Of a stretch of DNA of 64,000 nt, positions 8,689-17,249 are shown in pieces. Positions within the stretch are counted from its first letter, which is position 1; each line of letters starts with the position of its first letter. Both the position numbers and the translations under genes were made by a program. The notes below the pieces were generated by a model. That model ran no database searches, was not told the DNA's origin, and saw only the letters and a program-made list of their open reading frames with translations. The stretch comes from Thermoanaerobacterium butyriciformans (GTDB lineage: Bacteria; Bacillota; Thermoanaerobacteria; Thermoanaerobacterales; Thermoanaerobacteraceae): positions 33,580 to 97,579 of the forward strand of contig NZ_JAGGLT010000007.1 of assembly GCF_017874545.1 (NCBI RefSeq), written 5' to 3'.

Positions 8689-10725
8689 TTAATTTTCCAG
8701 TGGCCTAAAGTCGACTTCAACCGTTGTTCCTTTATCAACTTTCTCGCCTTTTTCTGGTTTTTGATTTACAGCTATTCCTTCTCCATTAATTTTTATTTTT
8801 AACCCCAAAGAACTTAAAATTGTAGTAGCTTCTGTAATAGACTTTCCTTTTAAATCAGGCACATCAACTTTTTCAGTGCTATTGTATTCATTCAAATACA
8901 AGACAATTTGCGAATCTTCTTCTACCATCGCACCAGGCTTTGGCATCTGATCGACGACAGTGTTGCCTGTTCCATCAATGGAAAACTGCAGTTTCTCTTT
9001 TAATAATGCATCTTGCGCCTCATACAAGCTTAAATTTCTTACATCTGGCACTTTAACAAGAGGTTTTACTTCAATACCCTTTGGTTTTACATTTAAATAC
9101 GTCAAAGTGTCGTACAATATACTTTTTACTACAGGTCCTGCCAATGCACTTCCAAAGTGTGTTTCAGCATTAGGTTCGTCAATTACGACTAATGCTATAA
9201 CCTTGGGATCTTCAGCAGGAGCAAATCCTATGTATGATGCTACATATTTACCTGGCGTATATTTTTCTGTTGTGCCTGTTTTTCCTCCTACATCATACCC
9301 TTCTATATATCCTGCCTTTCCTGTTCCTTCAGATACAACGCTTTTAAGTATTTCTCTCATTGTAGATGAAGTCTTTTCAGATATTACTTGCCTTACTACT
9401 GTAGGCTTAAATTCTTTTATAGTCTTGCCATCAGAATCCACTATTGCTTTAACAATATGTGGCTCCATTAGCTTTCCACCATTTACTATTGCAGAAACAG
9501 CTCTTATCATCTGAAGTGGCGTAACTGCAATTCCCTGTCCAAATGAGTTTGTGGCAAGCTCCACAGGGCCTACATCTTTTTCTTTCATTAAAAGTCCTGG
9601 TGCTTCACCAGGTAATGTTAAACCTGTGGTTTCGCCAAATCCAAATGCATGAATGTATTTGTATAATTTATTAACTCCAAGCCTTTGAGCTATTGTAGCA
9701 AAAACTACGTTGCAGGAGTTTTGAACACCTTGTACAAATGTTTCACTATAATGAGTTGCCCAACAATTAATCCTTTGTCCGGCTACCATGATATATCCGG
9801 GATCGTAAAATTGCTCATTTAATCCAACAACTCCTTCTTCTAATGCTGCAGACGCTGTAACTGTCTTAAAAACAGATCCAGGTTCGTATGCATCAGATAT
9901 TGCTTTATTCCTCCAATTTTTAAACCATTCATCTTGAGGTCCAGCAAAAGGATTATTTGGATCATAATCAGGTCTTGAAGCCATTGCTAATATCTCACCA
10001 GTCTTTGGATCCATCACAACTGCCACAGCACCTTTTGTCGGTTTTGTATGTGCGTAAGCTTCATCAAGTGCTTTTTCTGTAAAATGCTGTATATTTGAAT
10101 CTATAGTTAAAACTACATTGTAGCCATCTATCGGTGGAATATATTCTTCTTCTCCATTCCCCATTTTCCGCCCTAGTGCATCCACTGGTGACGAAATCCT
10201 GCCGGGTATCCCTTTTAAATAGCTGTCATATACAGACTCGATTCCATCCAAACCTTGATTATCTACACCTGTAAACCCAAGTATATGGGAAGCTAAATTT
10301 TTTTCTGGATAATATCTCTTTGTATCGCCAGATATTATCACACACGATAAATTCAATTTTCTGATTTTATTTGCCGTATCATCGTCAATTCTTCTTGCAA
10401 TCAATACCTCTTGTACATTTTTATTATTTATCTTCTTTAATATATCTTCTTTGTTGATTTTTAAAATCTCTGCCAATTTTGTAGTAACTTCATCTTTTTG
10501 ATTATCTTTTAATTCTTTTGGTATAATGCTGACTTTATTTGAGCTAGCGCTCTCAGCAAGTGCTTTGCTGTTTCTGTCTAGTATTAAACCTCGCTTAGGC
10601 GACACAGCAACATCCAATGTCCACTGGGGCACAGCTAATTTTTGAAATTCTTCACTTTTAACTATTTGTATCCAAAATAGCCTGATAATGAGAACAGTTA
10701 TAATAAAGATAGAAAAAAACAGCAA
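8689..10725 (-). CDS. spoVD: Class B penicillin-binding protein, SpoVD/FtsI type with two PASTA domains
   Basis: Transpeptidase that crosslinks septal or spore-cortex peptidoglycan with an FtsW/SpoVE partner; one N-terminal membrane anchor, catalytic domain outside. Serine-active-site motifs are in order: EPGSVFKT (SxxK), QNSCNVV (SxN) and GGKTGTTEK (KTG). Two C-terminal PASTA repeats begin at VPDVRNLS and VPDLKGKS; PASTA tails suit SpoVD or the Gram-positive division PBP. TTG 10725 opens inside the membrane segment and gives 678 residues. The frame continues upstream through a basic STKKR stretch to an ATA at 10762-10764, ideally placed after AGGAGGG, with no ATG, GTG or TTG in between. The true start may therefore be ATA 10764 (691 residues). 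Confidence 0.9.
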   Translation of the reverse strand: MLFFSIFIITVLIIRLFWIQIVKSEEFQKLAVPQWTLDVAVSPKRGLILDRNSKALAESASSNKVSIIPKELKDNQKDEVTTKLAEILKINKEDILKKINNKNVQEVLIARRIDDDTANKIRKLNLSCVIISGDTKRYYPEKNLASHILGFTGVDNQGLDGIESVYDSYLKGIPGRISSPVDALGRKMGNGEEEYIPPIDGYNVVLTIDSNIQHFTEKALDEAYAHTKPTKGAVAVVMDPKTGEILAMASRPDYDPNNPFAGPQDEWFKNWRNKAISDAYEPGSVFKTVTASAALEEGVVGLNEQFYDPGYIMVAGQRINCWATHYSETFVQGVQNSCNVVFATIAQRLGVNKLYKYIHAFGFGETTGLTLPGEAPGLLMKEKDVGPVELATNSFGQGIAVTPLQMIRAVSAIVNGGKLMEPHIVKAIVDSDGKTIKEFKPTVVRQVISEKTSSTMREILKSVVSEGTGKAGYIEGYDVGGKTGTTEKYTPGKYVASYIGFAPAEDPKVIALVVIDEPNAETHFGSALAGPVVKSILYDTLTYLNVKPKGIEVKPLVKVPDVRNLSLYEAQDALLKEKLQFSIDGTGNTVVDQMPKPGAMVEEDSQIVLYLNEYNSTEKVDVPDLKGKSITEATTILSSLGLKIKINGEGIAVNQKPEKGEKVDKGTTVEVDFRPLEN

Positions 10726-10775
10726 AAATAAAATCCTCTTTTTAGTCGAAATGCTTGGTGATATGTGAATCCCTC

Positions 10776-11207
10776 CTATCTCACTAGCAGTCCTAAAATC
10801 CTCCCAAAGAAAGTTTTATTTTTATTATTATCATCTGTTTTTTTCTGAGCAACTTCATTTGTTTTACCGATACTCATGTAGACTATTTGCCCCTTTTCAG
10901 GTTCTACCATTCCCAACTGATTTTTTGCAATATCTTCTATCCTCTGTAAATCCTTCATTGATGCAATTTTGACTTCTAACTGCTGGTTTAAATTTTCTAT
11001 TTCGCTGACCTTCGCCTCCATTTTGCTAAGAGCGACAGATTTTTGATAAATTAAAGCATATCTAAACAGTACAGTAAGGCTTAAAAAACCTATAAAAACT
11101 ATTAACATGAGGTTTTTTAATTTTTTATTTTTCTTTGGTTTTTTTGATTTATTTTCTTCATAATACGGCTTTAGGTCGTAGTCATAATTACGCTTTTCTA
11201 ATACCAA
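10776..11207 (-). CDS. ftsL: FtsL-like cell division protein
   Basis: 143-residue bitopic membrane protein in the FtsL position between rsmH and spoVD. It has a highly basic cytoplasmic N-tail (KSKKPKKNKKLKN), one transmembrane segment, then a coiled-coil stretch (about residues 60-95) and the ending QLGMVEPEKGQIVYM typical of FtsL/DivIC proteins. Such proteins bridge the divisome and the septal synthases. The start is TTG 11207, preceded by AAGGGGGAAGAATAAA. FtsL is poorly conserved, so the name rests on topology and synteny as much as sequence. Confidence 0.85.
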   Translation of the reverse strand: MVLEKRNYDYDLKPYYEENKSKKPKKNKKLKNLMLIVFIGFLSLTVLFRYALIYQKSVALSKMEAKVSEIENLNQQLEVKIASMKDLQRIEDIAKNQLGMVEPEKGQIVYMSIGKTNEVAQKKTDDNNKNKTFFGRILGLLVR

Positions 11208-11228
11208 TTTATTCTTCCCCCTTATACT

Positions 11229-12161
11229 TTAGAACAGCAGTTTTTCGGCAACTCTTAACTTTGCACTGCGTGATCTGGGATTAGTCTCAAGTTCTGCTTC
11301 ATCCGGTGTTACAGGTTTTTTTGTAATAATTTTTATAACTGGTTTCTTACCACAGGTACATGGCAAGTTTTTAGGACATGTACAGGGATTTTCTAACTTT
11401 TTGTACATATTTTTTACAATTCTATCTTCCAATGAATGAAATGTTATAATAGCAATTCTACCATTAGGATTCATGACATCTATGAAATCATCTATTGCAT
11501 TATCAAGTCCCTTTAACTCATCATTTACTTCTATTCTTATAGCCTGAAAAGTTCTTTTTGCAGGATGATGTCCTGTCCTCCTTTTCGATGCTGGAACAGC
11601 CTTTTTTATTATATCTACCAATTGAAATGTTGTCTTAATAGGCCTTTTCTTTCTTTCTTCAACGATAAACTTTGCAATTCTTTTAGCCCATTTTTCCTCA
11701 CCATAATCATACAATATTTTTGCAATATCATCTTCAGAGTAGTTGTTGACAACATGCTCAGCAGTAAGAGCACTTTTCTTATCCATTCTCATGTCAAGTG
11801 GTGCATCATGCATATAAGAAAAACCTCTTCTTACCTCATCTAGCTGATACGATGATACACCAAGGTCTAAAACAGCACCATCAATCCGTTCTATGCCAAG
11901 ATTTTTTAAAATATTTTTTATATTTTTATAATTGTCATGAACGTAGGTAACATTGTTAAAATCCTTAAGCCTTACAGAAGCTGCATTTATTGCATCCATA
12001 TCCCTGTCTATAGCAATTAACCTTCCTGTTGAAAGGCGTCTTAATATTTCGTAAGAATGACCTCCTCCACCTAAAGTCCCATCAACATAAACTCCATCAG
12101 GTTTTACTTTTAAATATTCAATTGTCTCATTTAATAGTACGCTTTCATGTTTAAATTCCAT
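11229..12161 (-). CDS. rsmH: 16S rRNA (cytosine-1402-N4)-methyltransferase RsmH (MraW)
   Basis: SAM-dependent methyltransferase modifying C1402 of 16S rRNA. 310 residues, full length. N-terminal [11 protein letters not shown]-binding [10 protein letters not shown], and the family stretches [27 protein letters not shown] and TFHSLEDR are all visible. A cysteine-rich segment ([14 protein letters not shown]) near residue 270 is common in clostridial versions. Nine bases separate it from mraZ, so it belongs to the dcw operon. Confidence 0.96.
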   Translation of the reverse strand: MEFKHESVLLNETIEYLKVKPDGVYVDGTLGGGGHSYEILRRLSTGRLIAIDRDMDAINAASVRLKDFNNVTYVHDNYKNIKNILKNLGIERIDGAVLDLGVSSYQLDEVRRGFSYMHDAPLDMRMDKKSALTAEHVVNNYSEDDIAKILYDYGEEKWAKRIAKFIVEERKKRPIKTTFQLVDIIKKAVPASKRRTGHHPAKRTFQAIRIEVNDELKGLDNAIDDFIDVMNPNGRIAIITFHSLEDRIVKNMYKKLENPCTCPKNLPCTCGKKPVIKIITKKPVTPDEAELETNPRSRSAKLRVAEKLLF

Positions 12162-12170
12162 AAAATCACC

Positions 12171-12602
12171 TTAAATATTTAAGTCATCCAAATGTTCAGC
12201 AACACCCTCAAATGACACGTCAACATTATTTGAATACTCTAGCCAAACTTCTTTGCTCCAGATTTCTACTCTAGACGAAACACCTATTATTATGACTTCT
12301 TTATCAATTTTAGCGTGCTCCCTTAAAATATTCGGTATTAATACTCTTCCCTGTTTGTCTATTTCACATTCAGTGGCGCCTGCTAGAAAAAATCTTGTAA
12401 AAGCCCTAGCATCTTTTCTATTAAGTGGTAATGTTTTTAACTTGGTTTCGATATTTGACCACTCTGCCAATGAATATACAAAAAGGCAATTGTCAAGCCC
12501 TCTTGTCAGCACAAACTTATCACCAAGTTCATCTCTGAATTTGGCTGGTATGATAACTCTTCCTTTCTGGTCTATCGTATGTTCATACTGACCCATAAGC
12601 AT
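12171..12602 (-). CDS. mraZ: MraZ, transcriptional regulator of the dcw cluster
   Basis: First gene of the dcw cluster, a DNA-binding AbrB-fold protein that represses its own operon in several bacteria. 143 residues from ATG 12602 ([15 protein letters not shown]), which lines up with the usual MFMGEY start and length. An in-frame GTG at 12611 would add three residues. The two repeated half-domains carry [13 protein letters not shown] and [14 protein letters not shown] sigma-A promoter and four 10-bp-spaced repeats lie just upstream. Confidence 0.95.
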   Translation of the reverse strand: MLMGQYEHTIDQKGRVIIPAKFRDELGDKFVLTRGLDNCLFVYSLAEWSNIETKLKTLPLNRKDARAFTRFFLAGATECEIDKQGRVLIPNILREHAKIDKEVIIIGVSSRVEIWSKEVWLEYSNNVDVSFEGVAEHLDDLNI

Positions 12603-12619
12603 ACCGAACACCCATTTCC

Positions 12620-12660
12620 ATTACACTTTTAACCACTTTGCACCACTTTAAACCACTTAT
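12620..12660 (-). promoter_or_regulatory. MraZ operator: four AAGTGG-type repeats at 10-bp period
   Basis: On the minus strand AAGTGG, AAGTGG, AAGTGG and AAGTGT follow one another at exactly 10-base steps (plus-strand positions 12653, 12643, 12633, 12623), between the -10 box and the mraZ start. Tandem direct repeats of this sort (AAAGTG or TGGG cores at one helical turn) are the known MraZ-binding arrangement, so autoregulation of the dcw cluster is inferred. Confidence 0.8.
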
Positions 12661-12667
12661 TATGTTT

Positions 12668-12696
12668 ATTCTATGCAAAATCCAAAAATCCTTCAA
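12668..12696 (-). promoter_or_regulatory. Sigma-A-like promoter for mraZ/dcw
   Basis: Minus strand TTGAAG (12696-12691), 17-base spacer, TAGAAT (12673-12668). The predicted start point falls at the first MraZ repeat, so bound MraZ would block initiation. Confidence 0.7.
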
Positions 12697-12721
12697 CAAA
12701 TAAAAAATTTTTTTCACAAAT

Positions 12722-12750
12722 AAAAAAATAACGAGTTAAACTCGTTATAA
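12722..12750 (-). terminator. Rho-independent terminator after the M16 peptidase gene
   Basis: Minus strand ATAACGAG-TTTAA-CTCGTTAT followed by a T-run; it lies 15 bases beyond the stop of the 12764-14032 gene and isolates the M16 pair from the dcw promoter. Confidence 0.8.
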
Positions 12751-12763
12751 GAAATTTAATTTT

Positions 12764-14032
12764 CTATGGTTTTATGACTGATAGAACACAATTTTTTTCA
12801 TTAAAAAATGTCTTAAATCTATCTAACACATCATCATTAGTTATTTCTTCAATTGTTGTAGTATAATCAAGTATATTTATGCCTCTCATGTAATAAGTTA
12901 TAAAATTGTGTGATATACTTTCTACAGAGTTAAATGATTTTAAAAAACGTCCTGTTATTTTTCTTTTTATTCTATTTAAGTCACTGTCATCTATAGAATC
13001 AACTTTCGATATCTTATCTAAAACGGCTTGTTTTACAGCTTCAGGGTCATTTGATTGACCACCTATAATAGAATATCCGTGATCTATTTCGCCAACGTAT
13101 TCTGTATCAAATGTTGAATCAATAAGCCCATCATTATAAAGCTCTTCATATAGATCAGAGCTTCTGCCTGCTAAAATCTCTAAGCAAATCTGTGTCACAA
13201 TGTCTTTTTTAAGCAGTTTTTTCCCGCCATATCCTACATCATAATCTTTAAAACCTATATTAAAAAGTGGCATTGAAACTGCCATTTTCTGCTCTACATA
13301 GTTTTTATTAATAGTTTCAGGTTCATTTGGATATATCCTTTTTATTTCTCCTTGTCTTTTATCAGATTTTACGGAATTATTTACGATATCTAAAACTTTA
13401 TTGATATCTACATCGCCCACTGCAAACAACACCATGTTAGATGGATGGTAAAATGTTCTGTAACATTTATACAATATATCTTTATCAATTTTTGATATAG
13501 ATTCAATCGTACCCGCTATATCAACTTTAACAGGGTGCAGGTGGTACAGTCCACCTAACATATTAAAAAAAAGCCTCCAAGATGGGTCATCATCATACAT
13601 CCGTATCTCCTGTGCTATAATGCCCTTTTCCTTTTCTACATTTTCGTCTGTAAAATAAGGCCTCTGCACAAAGTCTAGAAGAAGTTTCAAATTGTCGTAG
13701 AAATTATCTGTGCTGGAAAATAAATATGCTGTAGTTGTAAAATTCGTGTAAGCATTAGCAGAAGCACCATTTTTAGAGAACTCTTCAAATATACTGCCCT
13801 CTTCTTCTTCAAACATCTTGTGCTCCAAAAAGTGCGCTATTCCATCAGGTACAAGCGTTTTATTCTTTTCACCGGGAACAATAAACTGGCTGTCGTTTGA
13901 CCCATAATGTGTTGCAAACATTGCATATTGCTTGATAAAGCCTTTCTTTGGCATGACATAGACATTTAATCCACTTTCATGTTCATAATGGTACATCTTT
14001 TCTTTTATCGTCTCATTAAAAATCTCTCTCAT
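12764..14032 (-). CDS. M16-family zinc metallopeptidase, catalytic partner (YmfH-like)
   Basis: 422-residue inverzincin protease. The zinc motif HFLEH (HxxEH) sits near residue 70 in DGIAHFLEHKMFEEEEG, as in active M16 peptidases. The neighbour upstream is a sequence-related M16 protein without the motif, so the pair fits the heterodimeric YmfF/YmfH arrangement of Firmicutes (one active, one inactive subunit). No signal peptide is visible. Thirteen bases separate the genes. The substrate is not known from sequence. Confidence 0.85.
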   Translation of the reverse strand: MREIFNETIKEKMYHYEHESGLNVYVMPKKGFIKQYAMFATHYGSNDSQFIVPGEKNKTLVPDGIAHFLEHKMFEEEEGSIFEEFSKNGASANAYTNFTTTAYLFSSTDNFYDNLKLLLDFVQRPYFTDENVEKEKGIIAQEIRMYDDDPSWRLFFNMLGGLYHLHPVKVDIAGTIESISKIDKDILYKCYRTFYHPSNMVLFAVGDVDINKVLDIVNNSVKSDKRQGEIKRIYPNEPETINKNYVEQKMAVSMPLFNIGFKDYDVGYGGKKLLKKDIVTQICLEILAGRSSDLYEELYNDGLIDSTFDTEYVGEIDHGYSIIGGQSNDPEAVKQAVLDKISKVDSIDDSDLNRIKRKITGRFLKSFNSVESISHNFITYYMRGINILDYTTTIEEITNDDVLDRFKTFFNEKNCVLSVIKP

Positions 14033-14045
14033 GTTTTATCCCTCC

Positions 14046-15302
14046 TCATTTTTTAGTCATAAAATAAACAGTATCTAATTGTATCTTTTTAGAAACATCA
14101 ATAATATCTTCTTTTGTTACTTCATTTATCTTATTTATAAAATCGTCTATGCTATAATTTGTATGCGAAAGATTTTGTGATAAATAAAAATCCGAAATTT
14201 GCGTTGCACTATCTTTTAATGAATTCATAGACGTATTTAAAGCTTTGATCGTTGAATCAAATTCATAGTCAGAAATGTTTCCGTCCCTTATTTCCTCAAC
14301 TTGTTTAAGTATTATATCCAATGCTTTTTGATAATTTTCAATCTCTATACCTGACATTATAAGCATTAATCCTTTAAATCTCTCAAGCCTTGTCTGTGCA
14401 TAATATGCAAGACTTGCTTTTTCCCTAACATTCATGAATAATTTTGAAAAAGGACCGCCTCCCAATACACCACTCAATACTAAAAGCGGAAAATACTCAT
14501 CATCACCAGGTTTTACATTTGTCCTAAAACCCAATGTAAGCTTTCCTTGAGTGACATCTAGTTTGTCTTGGACGTATTTGACTTGATCCACCTTTTTATA
14601 TATTGGTGTGTCAGGTATATCAACAACGTCTCTGCTGTCTATTTTGAAATACTTATCAAACAAGCTTTTTATTTTATCTGCACTCACATTGCCAATAACA
14701 TATATATCTATAGGCAATGTTTTTATGACCTTCTTATAGTATTCATAGAGATTTATTTCATCTATTTTATCAACATCATCTATGCTGCCAAGCTCATATA
14801 TTGAAAAATCTTCATCTTTACACATTTCTTCAATGCACCTGTCAACAGCATACTTTGTCTTTTCATTTATTCGGGAATTAATCAAATTCTTCTGTTTTTC
14901 TTTTTCCTGCTGAACATACTTCGAATCAAATCCATTGTTTACTACTAATGGATTTAAAAGTACATCTGAAATAAACTTTACGCCATCTTCCGTTATGTCA
15001 TCTTTTATATAGCTGCTGTCTGCAATCTCTAACCTAAATTGTGCAATTTGCCTCTCACCTTTTTTATAAACTGAAAAAGCAAATGTGGCTCCATAAAGCT
15101 CCTCAAGATGTCTCGTCATTTCTTTATATGTTTTATAATTGAGACTTCCTCTCTTTAATACTGATGGCAACAATGCAAACTTTGCTGTTTCATTGCTTAA
15201 TCTGTTATTTATGTAAATATTAATCGTAATGGTCTTAAACTTATCCATCTGGCTAACATACAGATTAATGCCATTTCCAATATTCCTTTTTAAAATGGAC
15301 AT
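14046..15302 (-). CDS. M16-family peptidase-like protein lacking the zinc motif (YmfF-like)
   Basis: 418 residues with the M16 fold pattern (N-terminal half, linker, then FSKLFMNVREKASLAYY typical of the C-terminal half), but no HxxEH in the expected region (the equivalent stretch reads TRHLEELYG). It is inferred to be the non-catalytic partner of the next gene. Start ATG 15302 is preceded by GGAGTGATAAAAT. It is the first gene of a two-gene operon. Confidence 0.8.
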   Translation of the reverse strand: MSILKRNIGNGINLYVSQMDKFKTITINIYINNRLSNETAKFALLPSVLKRGSLNYKTYKEMTRHLEELYGATFAFSVYKKGERQIAQFRLEIADSSYIKDDITEDGVKFISDVLLNPLVVNNGFDSKYVQQEKEKQKNLINSRINEKTKYAVDRCIEEMCKDEDFSIYELGSIDDVDKIDEINLYEYYKKVIKTLPIDIYVIGNVSADKIKSLFDKYFKIDSRDVVDIPDTPIYKKVDQVKYVQDKLDVTQGKLTLGFRTNVKPGDDEYFPLLVLSGVLGGGPFSKLFMNVREKASLAYYAQTRLERFKGLMLIMSGIEIENYQKALDIILKQVEEIRDGNISDYEFDSTIKALNTSMNSLKDSATQISDFYLSQNLSHTNYSIDDFINKINEVTKEDIIDVSKKIQLDTVYFMTKK

Positions 15303-15372
15303 ATTTTATCACTCCTTCTATAATAATCCAATTGACCTTAATTATATTTCAAATGTTTTACTATGTCAACAA

Positions 15373-15402
15373 AACATAAACCCGGGTTTCCCCAGGTTTA
15401 TT
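15373..15402 (-). terminator. Terminator after the YhcN-like lipoprotein gene
   Basis: Minus strand ATAAACCTGGG-GAAA-CCCGGGTTTAT, an 11-pair stem with one G-U pair, directly behind the stop at 15403 and followed by GTTTTGTT. Confidence 0.8.
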
Positions 15403-15945
15403 TTATGCACTTGGTGTAATTCTCTTTAATATCTCAGTAATCTGCTTAGTAAATTCTGATAATGGTCTTCCAGCCGCAATTCCTTTTGCTATATTTTCTA
15501 TTCTCTTATATAAATCAGGATCCGACGTCACAGATACATTTTTTATACTCTTGTCTGTATCTCTAACAGTCTTTTCAACCTTTTTCTTAACTTGAGTTTC
15601 GTGAGTACCTTGTACACTTGCCTTCATATCAATACCTACTATAGCAGTATTTCCAGAAATTACGACTGTAGCTTTATTTACCTCAGGCAATTTTGCTACA
15701 TTTGTTGCTATCTTTGCTGCTCTTGTACTTTGCGGTACCGGTCTTTTTGCAGGAGTTGGTGTTGTCGGTGTCCTAGAAGGTGCCGGTGTCGTCATTCCTG
15801 GTGAAGGAGCCGGTGTTGTTCTAGGTGTTGTGGGAGTATATCTAGTAGGAGATGGCTTCTTAGTAGCCTTACATCCTGTCAAAGATATAGACAAAGCCAT
15901 TATCAATGTCAAAAGTATTAATAAAATATTTCTTGTCTTTTTCAT
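15403..15945 (-). CDS. YhcN/YlaJ-family sporulation lipoprotein
   Basis: 180-residue exported lipoprotein: basic N-terminus, hydrophobic stretch and lipobox SLTGC. A Pro/Thr-rich spacer (residues about 28-65) follows, then the YhcN/YlaJ domain (ATNVAKLPEVNKATVVISGN ... VGIDMKA). In Bacillus members are inner spore membrane or forespore proteins; that role is inferred. The start is ATG 15945 (MKKTRN) behind GGAGGTGTTTAAA; an in-frame TTG at 15960 lies inside that ribosome site. A terminator follows immediately. Confidence 0.85.
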   Translation of the reverse strand: MKKTRNILLILLTLIMALSISLTGCKATKKPSPTRYTPTTPRTTPAPSPGMTTPAPSRTPTTPTPAKRPVPQSTRAAKIATNVAKLPEVNKATVVISGNTAIVGIDMKASVQGTHETQVKKKVEKTVRDTDKSIKNVSVTSDPDLYKRIENIAKGIAAGRPLSEFTKQITEILKRITPSA

Positions 15946-16031
15946 TTTAAACACCTCCAATCAATATTTTGCTCACATAAAAACAATTTATTATAATGTA
16001 ATATGTTAATAATTGTCAGTTACAATTAGAT

Positions 16032-16060
16032 TTGAACTTTTACCTCTTTTCATATATAAT
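16032..16060 (+). promoter_or_regulatory. Sigma-A promoter for ychF
   Basis: TTGAAC (16032-16037), 17-base spacer, consensus TATAAT (16055-16060). It leaves a 5' leader of about 55 bases with CGGAGGA before the ychF ATG. Confidence 0.8.
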
Positions 16061-16122
16061 TCTATTTGATGCAAAATAGAAAAATTTTTTCATAAAATTA
16101 AAAACAATTCGGAGGAATATAA

Positions 16123-17214
16123 ATGGAAATAGGCATAGTTGGTCTACCTAATGTTGGTAAAAGTACAATCTTTAATGCAATAACACAAGCAGGTGCTGAA
16201 TGTGCAAATTATCCTTTCTGCACAATAGAACCTAATGTTGGTATTGTTTCTGTACCAGACAATAGGCTTTATGAACTTGCAAAAATAGTAAATCCTCAAA
16301 AGATAATTCCAGCCACAATAAAATTTGTAGACATAGCTGGACTTGTCAAAGGAGCCAGCAAAGGCGAAGGTTTAGGCAATAAATTTTTATCGCATATAAG
16401 GGAAGTTGATGCAATTTTAAATGTGGTAAGGTGTTTCGAAGATAGCAATATTACTCATGTTGAAGGCAATATTGACCCAATTAGAGACATTGAAATCATA
16501 ACATTAGAATTGGTGCTTGCTGATCTAGAAGTCATAGAAAAACGAATTGCAAAAACTTCTAAATACGCAAAAAATGATAAATCTGCAGCATTTGAATTAA
16601 GTATACTAGAAAAAATCAAAAGTACTCTAGATGATGGAAAACCTGTACGCACCATGAATTTCGATGAAGATGAACTTCCATTTGTGAATCAGCTTATGCT
16701 TTTAACGTCAAAGCCAGTTATGTATGCTGCAAATATTTCTGAGGACGAACTTATATCTGGCAAAGAAAATGAGTATGTTAAAAAGCTTAAAGAATATGCT
16801 GAAAAAGAAAAATCAGAAGTAATAGTCATATCAGCAAAAATTGAAGAAGAGCTTTCATCACTTCCCGATGAGGAAAAATACGAATTGCTGTCTGAATACG
16901 GATTAAAAGAACCGGGACTTAATAACATAATACGCCATGGATACTCACTTTTAGGACTTATCACATTTTTTACTGCTGGTCCAAAAGAAGTAAGAGCATG
17001 GACTATAAAAAAAGGAACAAAAGCACCTCAAGCTGCTGGAAAAATACACACAGATTTTGAAAAAGGTTTTATACGAGCTGAAGTAATATCTTACAAAGAT
17101 TATATAGAATCTGGCGGAGAGGTGGCTGCAAAAGAAAAAGGGCTAATGCGACTTGAGGGAAAAGATTACGTCGTAGAAGACGGCGACATAGTTGTATTTA
17201 GATTCAATGTATGA
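16123..17214 (+). CDS. ychF: Redox-regulated ATPase/GTPase YchF (Obg-family)
   Basis: 363-residue TRAFAC P-loop NTPase of the Obg/YchF group, ribosome-associated and preferring ATP in characterised members. G1 loop GLPNVGKST at residue 7, G3 DIAGLVKGASKGEG, and a C-terminal TGS domain (LITFFTAGPKEVRAWTIKKG onward). The length equals the family norm. It is the only plus-strand gene in the first 28 kb, with its own promoter, and ends at a bidirectional terminator facing thiI. Confidence 0.96.
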   Translation: MEIGIVGLPNVGKSTIFNAITQAGAECANYPFCTIEPNVGIVSVPDNRLYELAKIVNPQKIIPATIKFVDIAGLVKGASKGEGLGNKFLSHIREVDAILNVVRCFEDSNITHVEGNIDPIRDIEIITLELVLADLEVIEKRIAKTSKYAKNDKSAAFELSILEKIKSTLDDGKPVRTMNFDEDELPFVNQLMLLTSKPVMYAANISEDELISGKENEYVKKLKEYAEKEKSEVIVISAKIEEELSSLPDEEKYELLSEYGLKEPGLNNIIRHGYSLLGLITFFTAGPKEVRAWTIKKGTKAPQAAGKIHTDFEKGFIRAEVISYKDYIESGGEVAAKEKGLMRLEGKDYVVEDGDIVVFRFNV

Positions 17215-17215
17215 G

Positions 17216-17246
17216 AAAATCCCATAGATGGTAATCTATGGGATTT
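17216..17246. terminator. Bidirectional terminator between ychF and thiI
   Basis: AAATCCCATAGAT-GGTA-ATCTATGGGATTT, a perfect 13-pair stem, flanked by A-rich and T-rich runs, so it can serve both convergent genes. Confidence 0.9.
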
Positions 17247-17249
17247 ATT

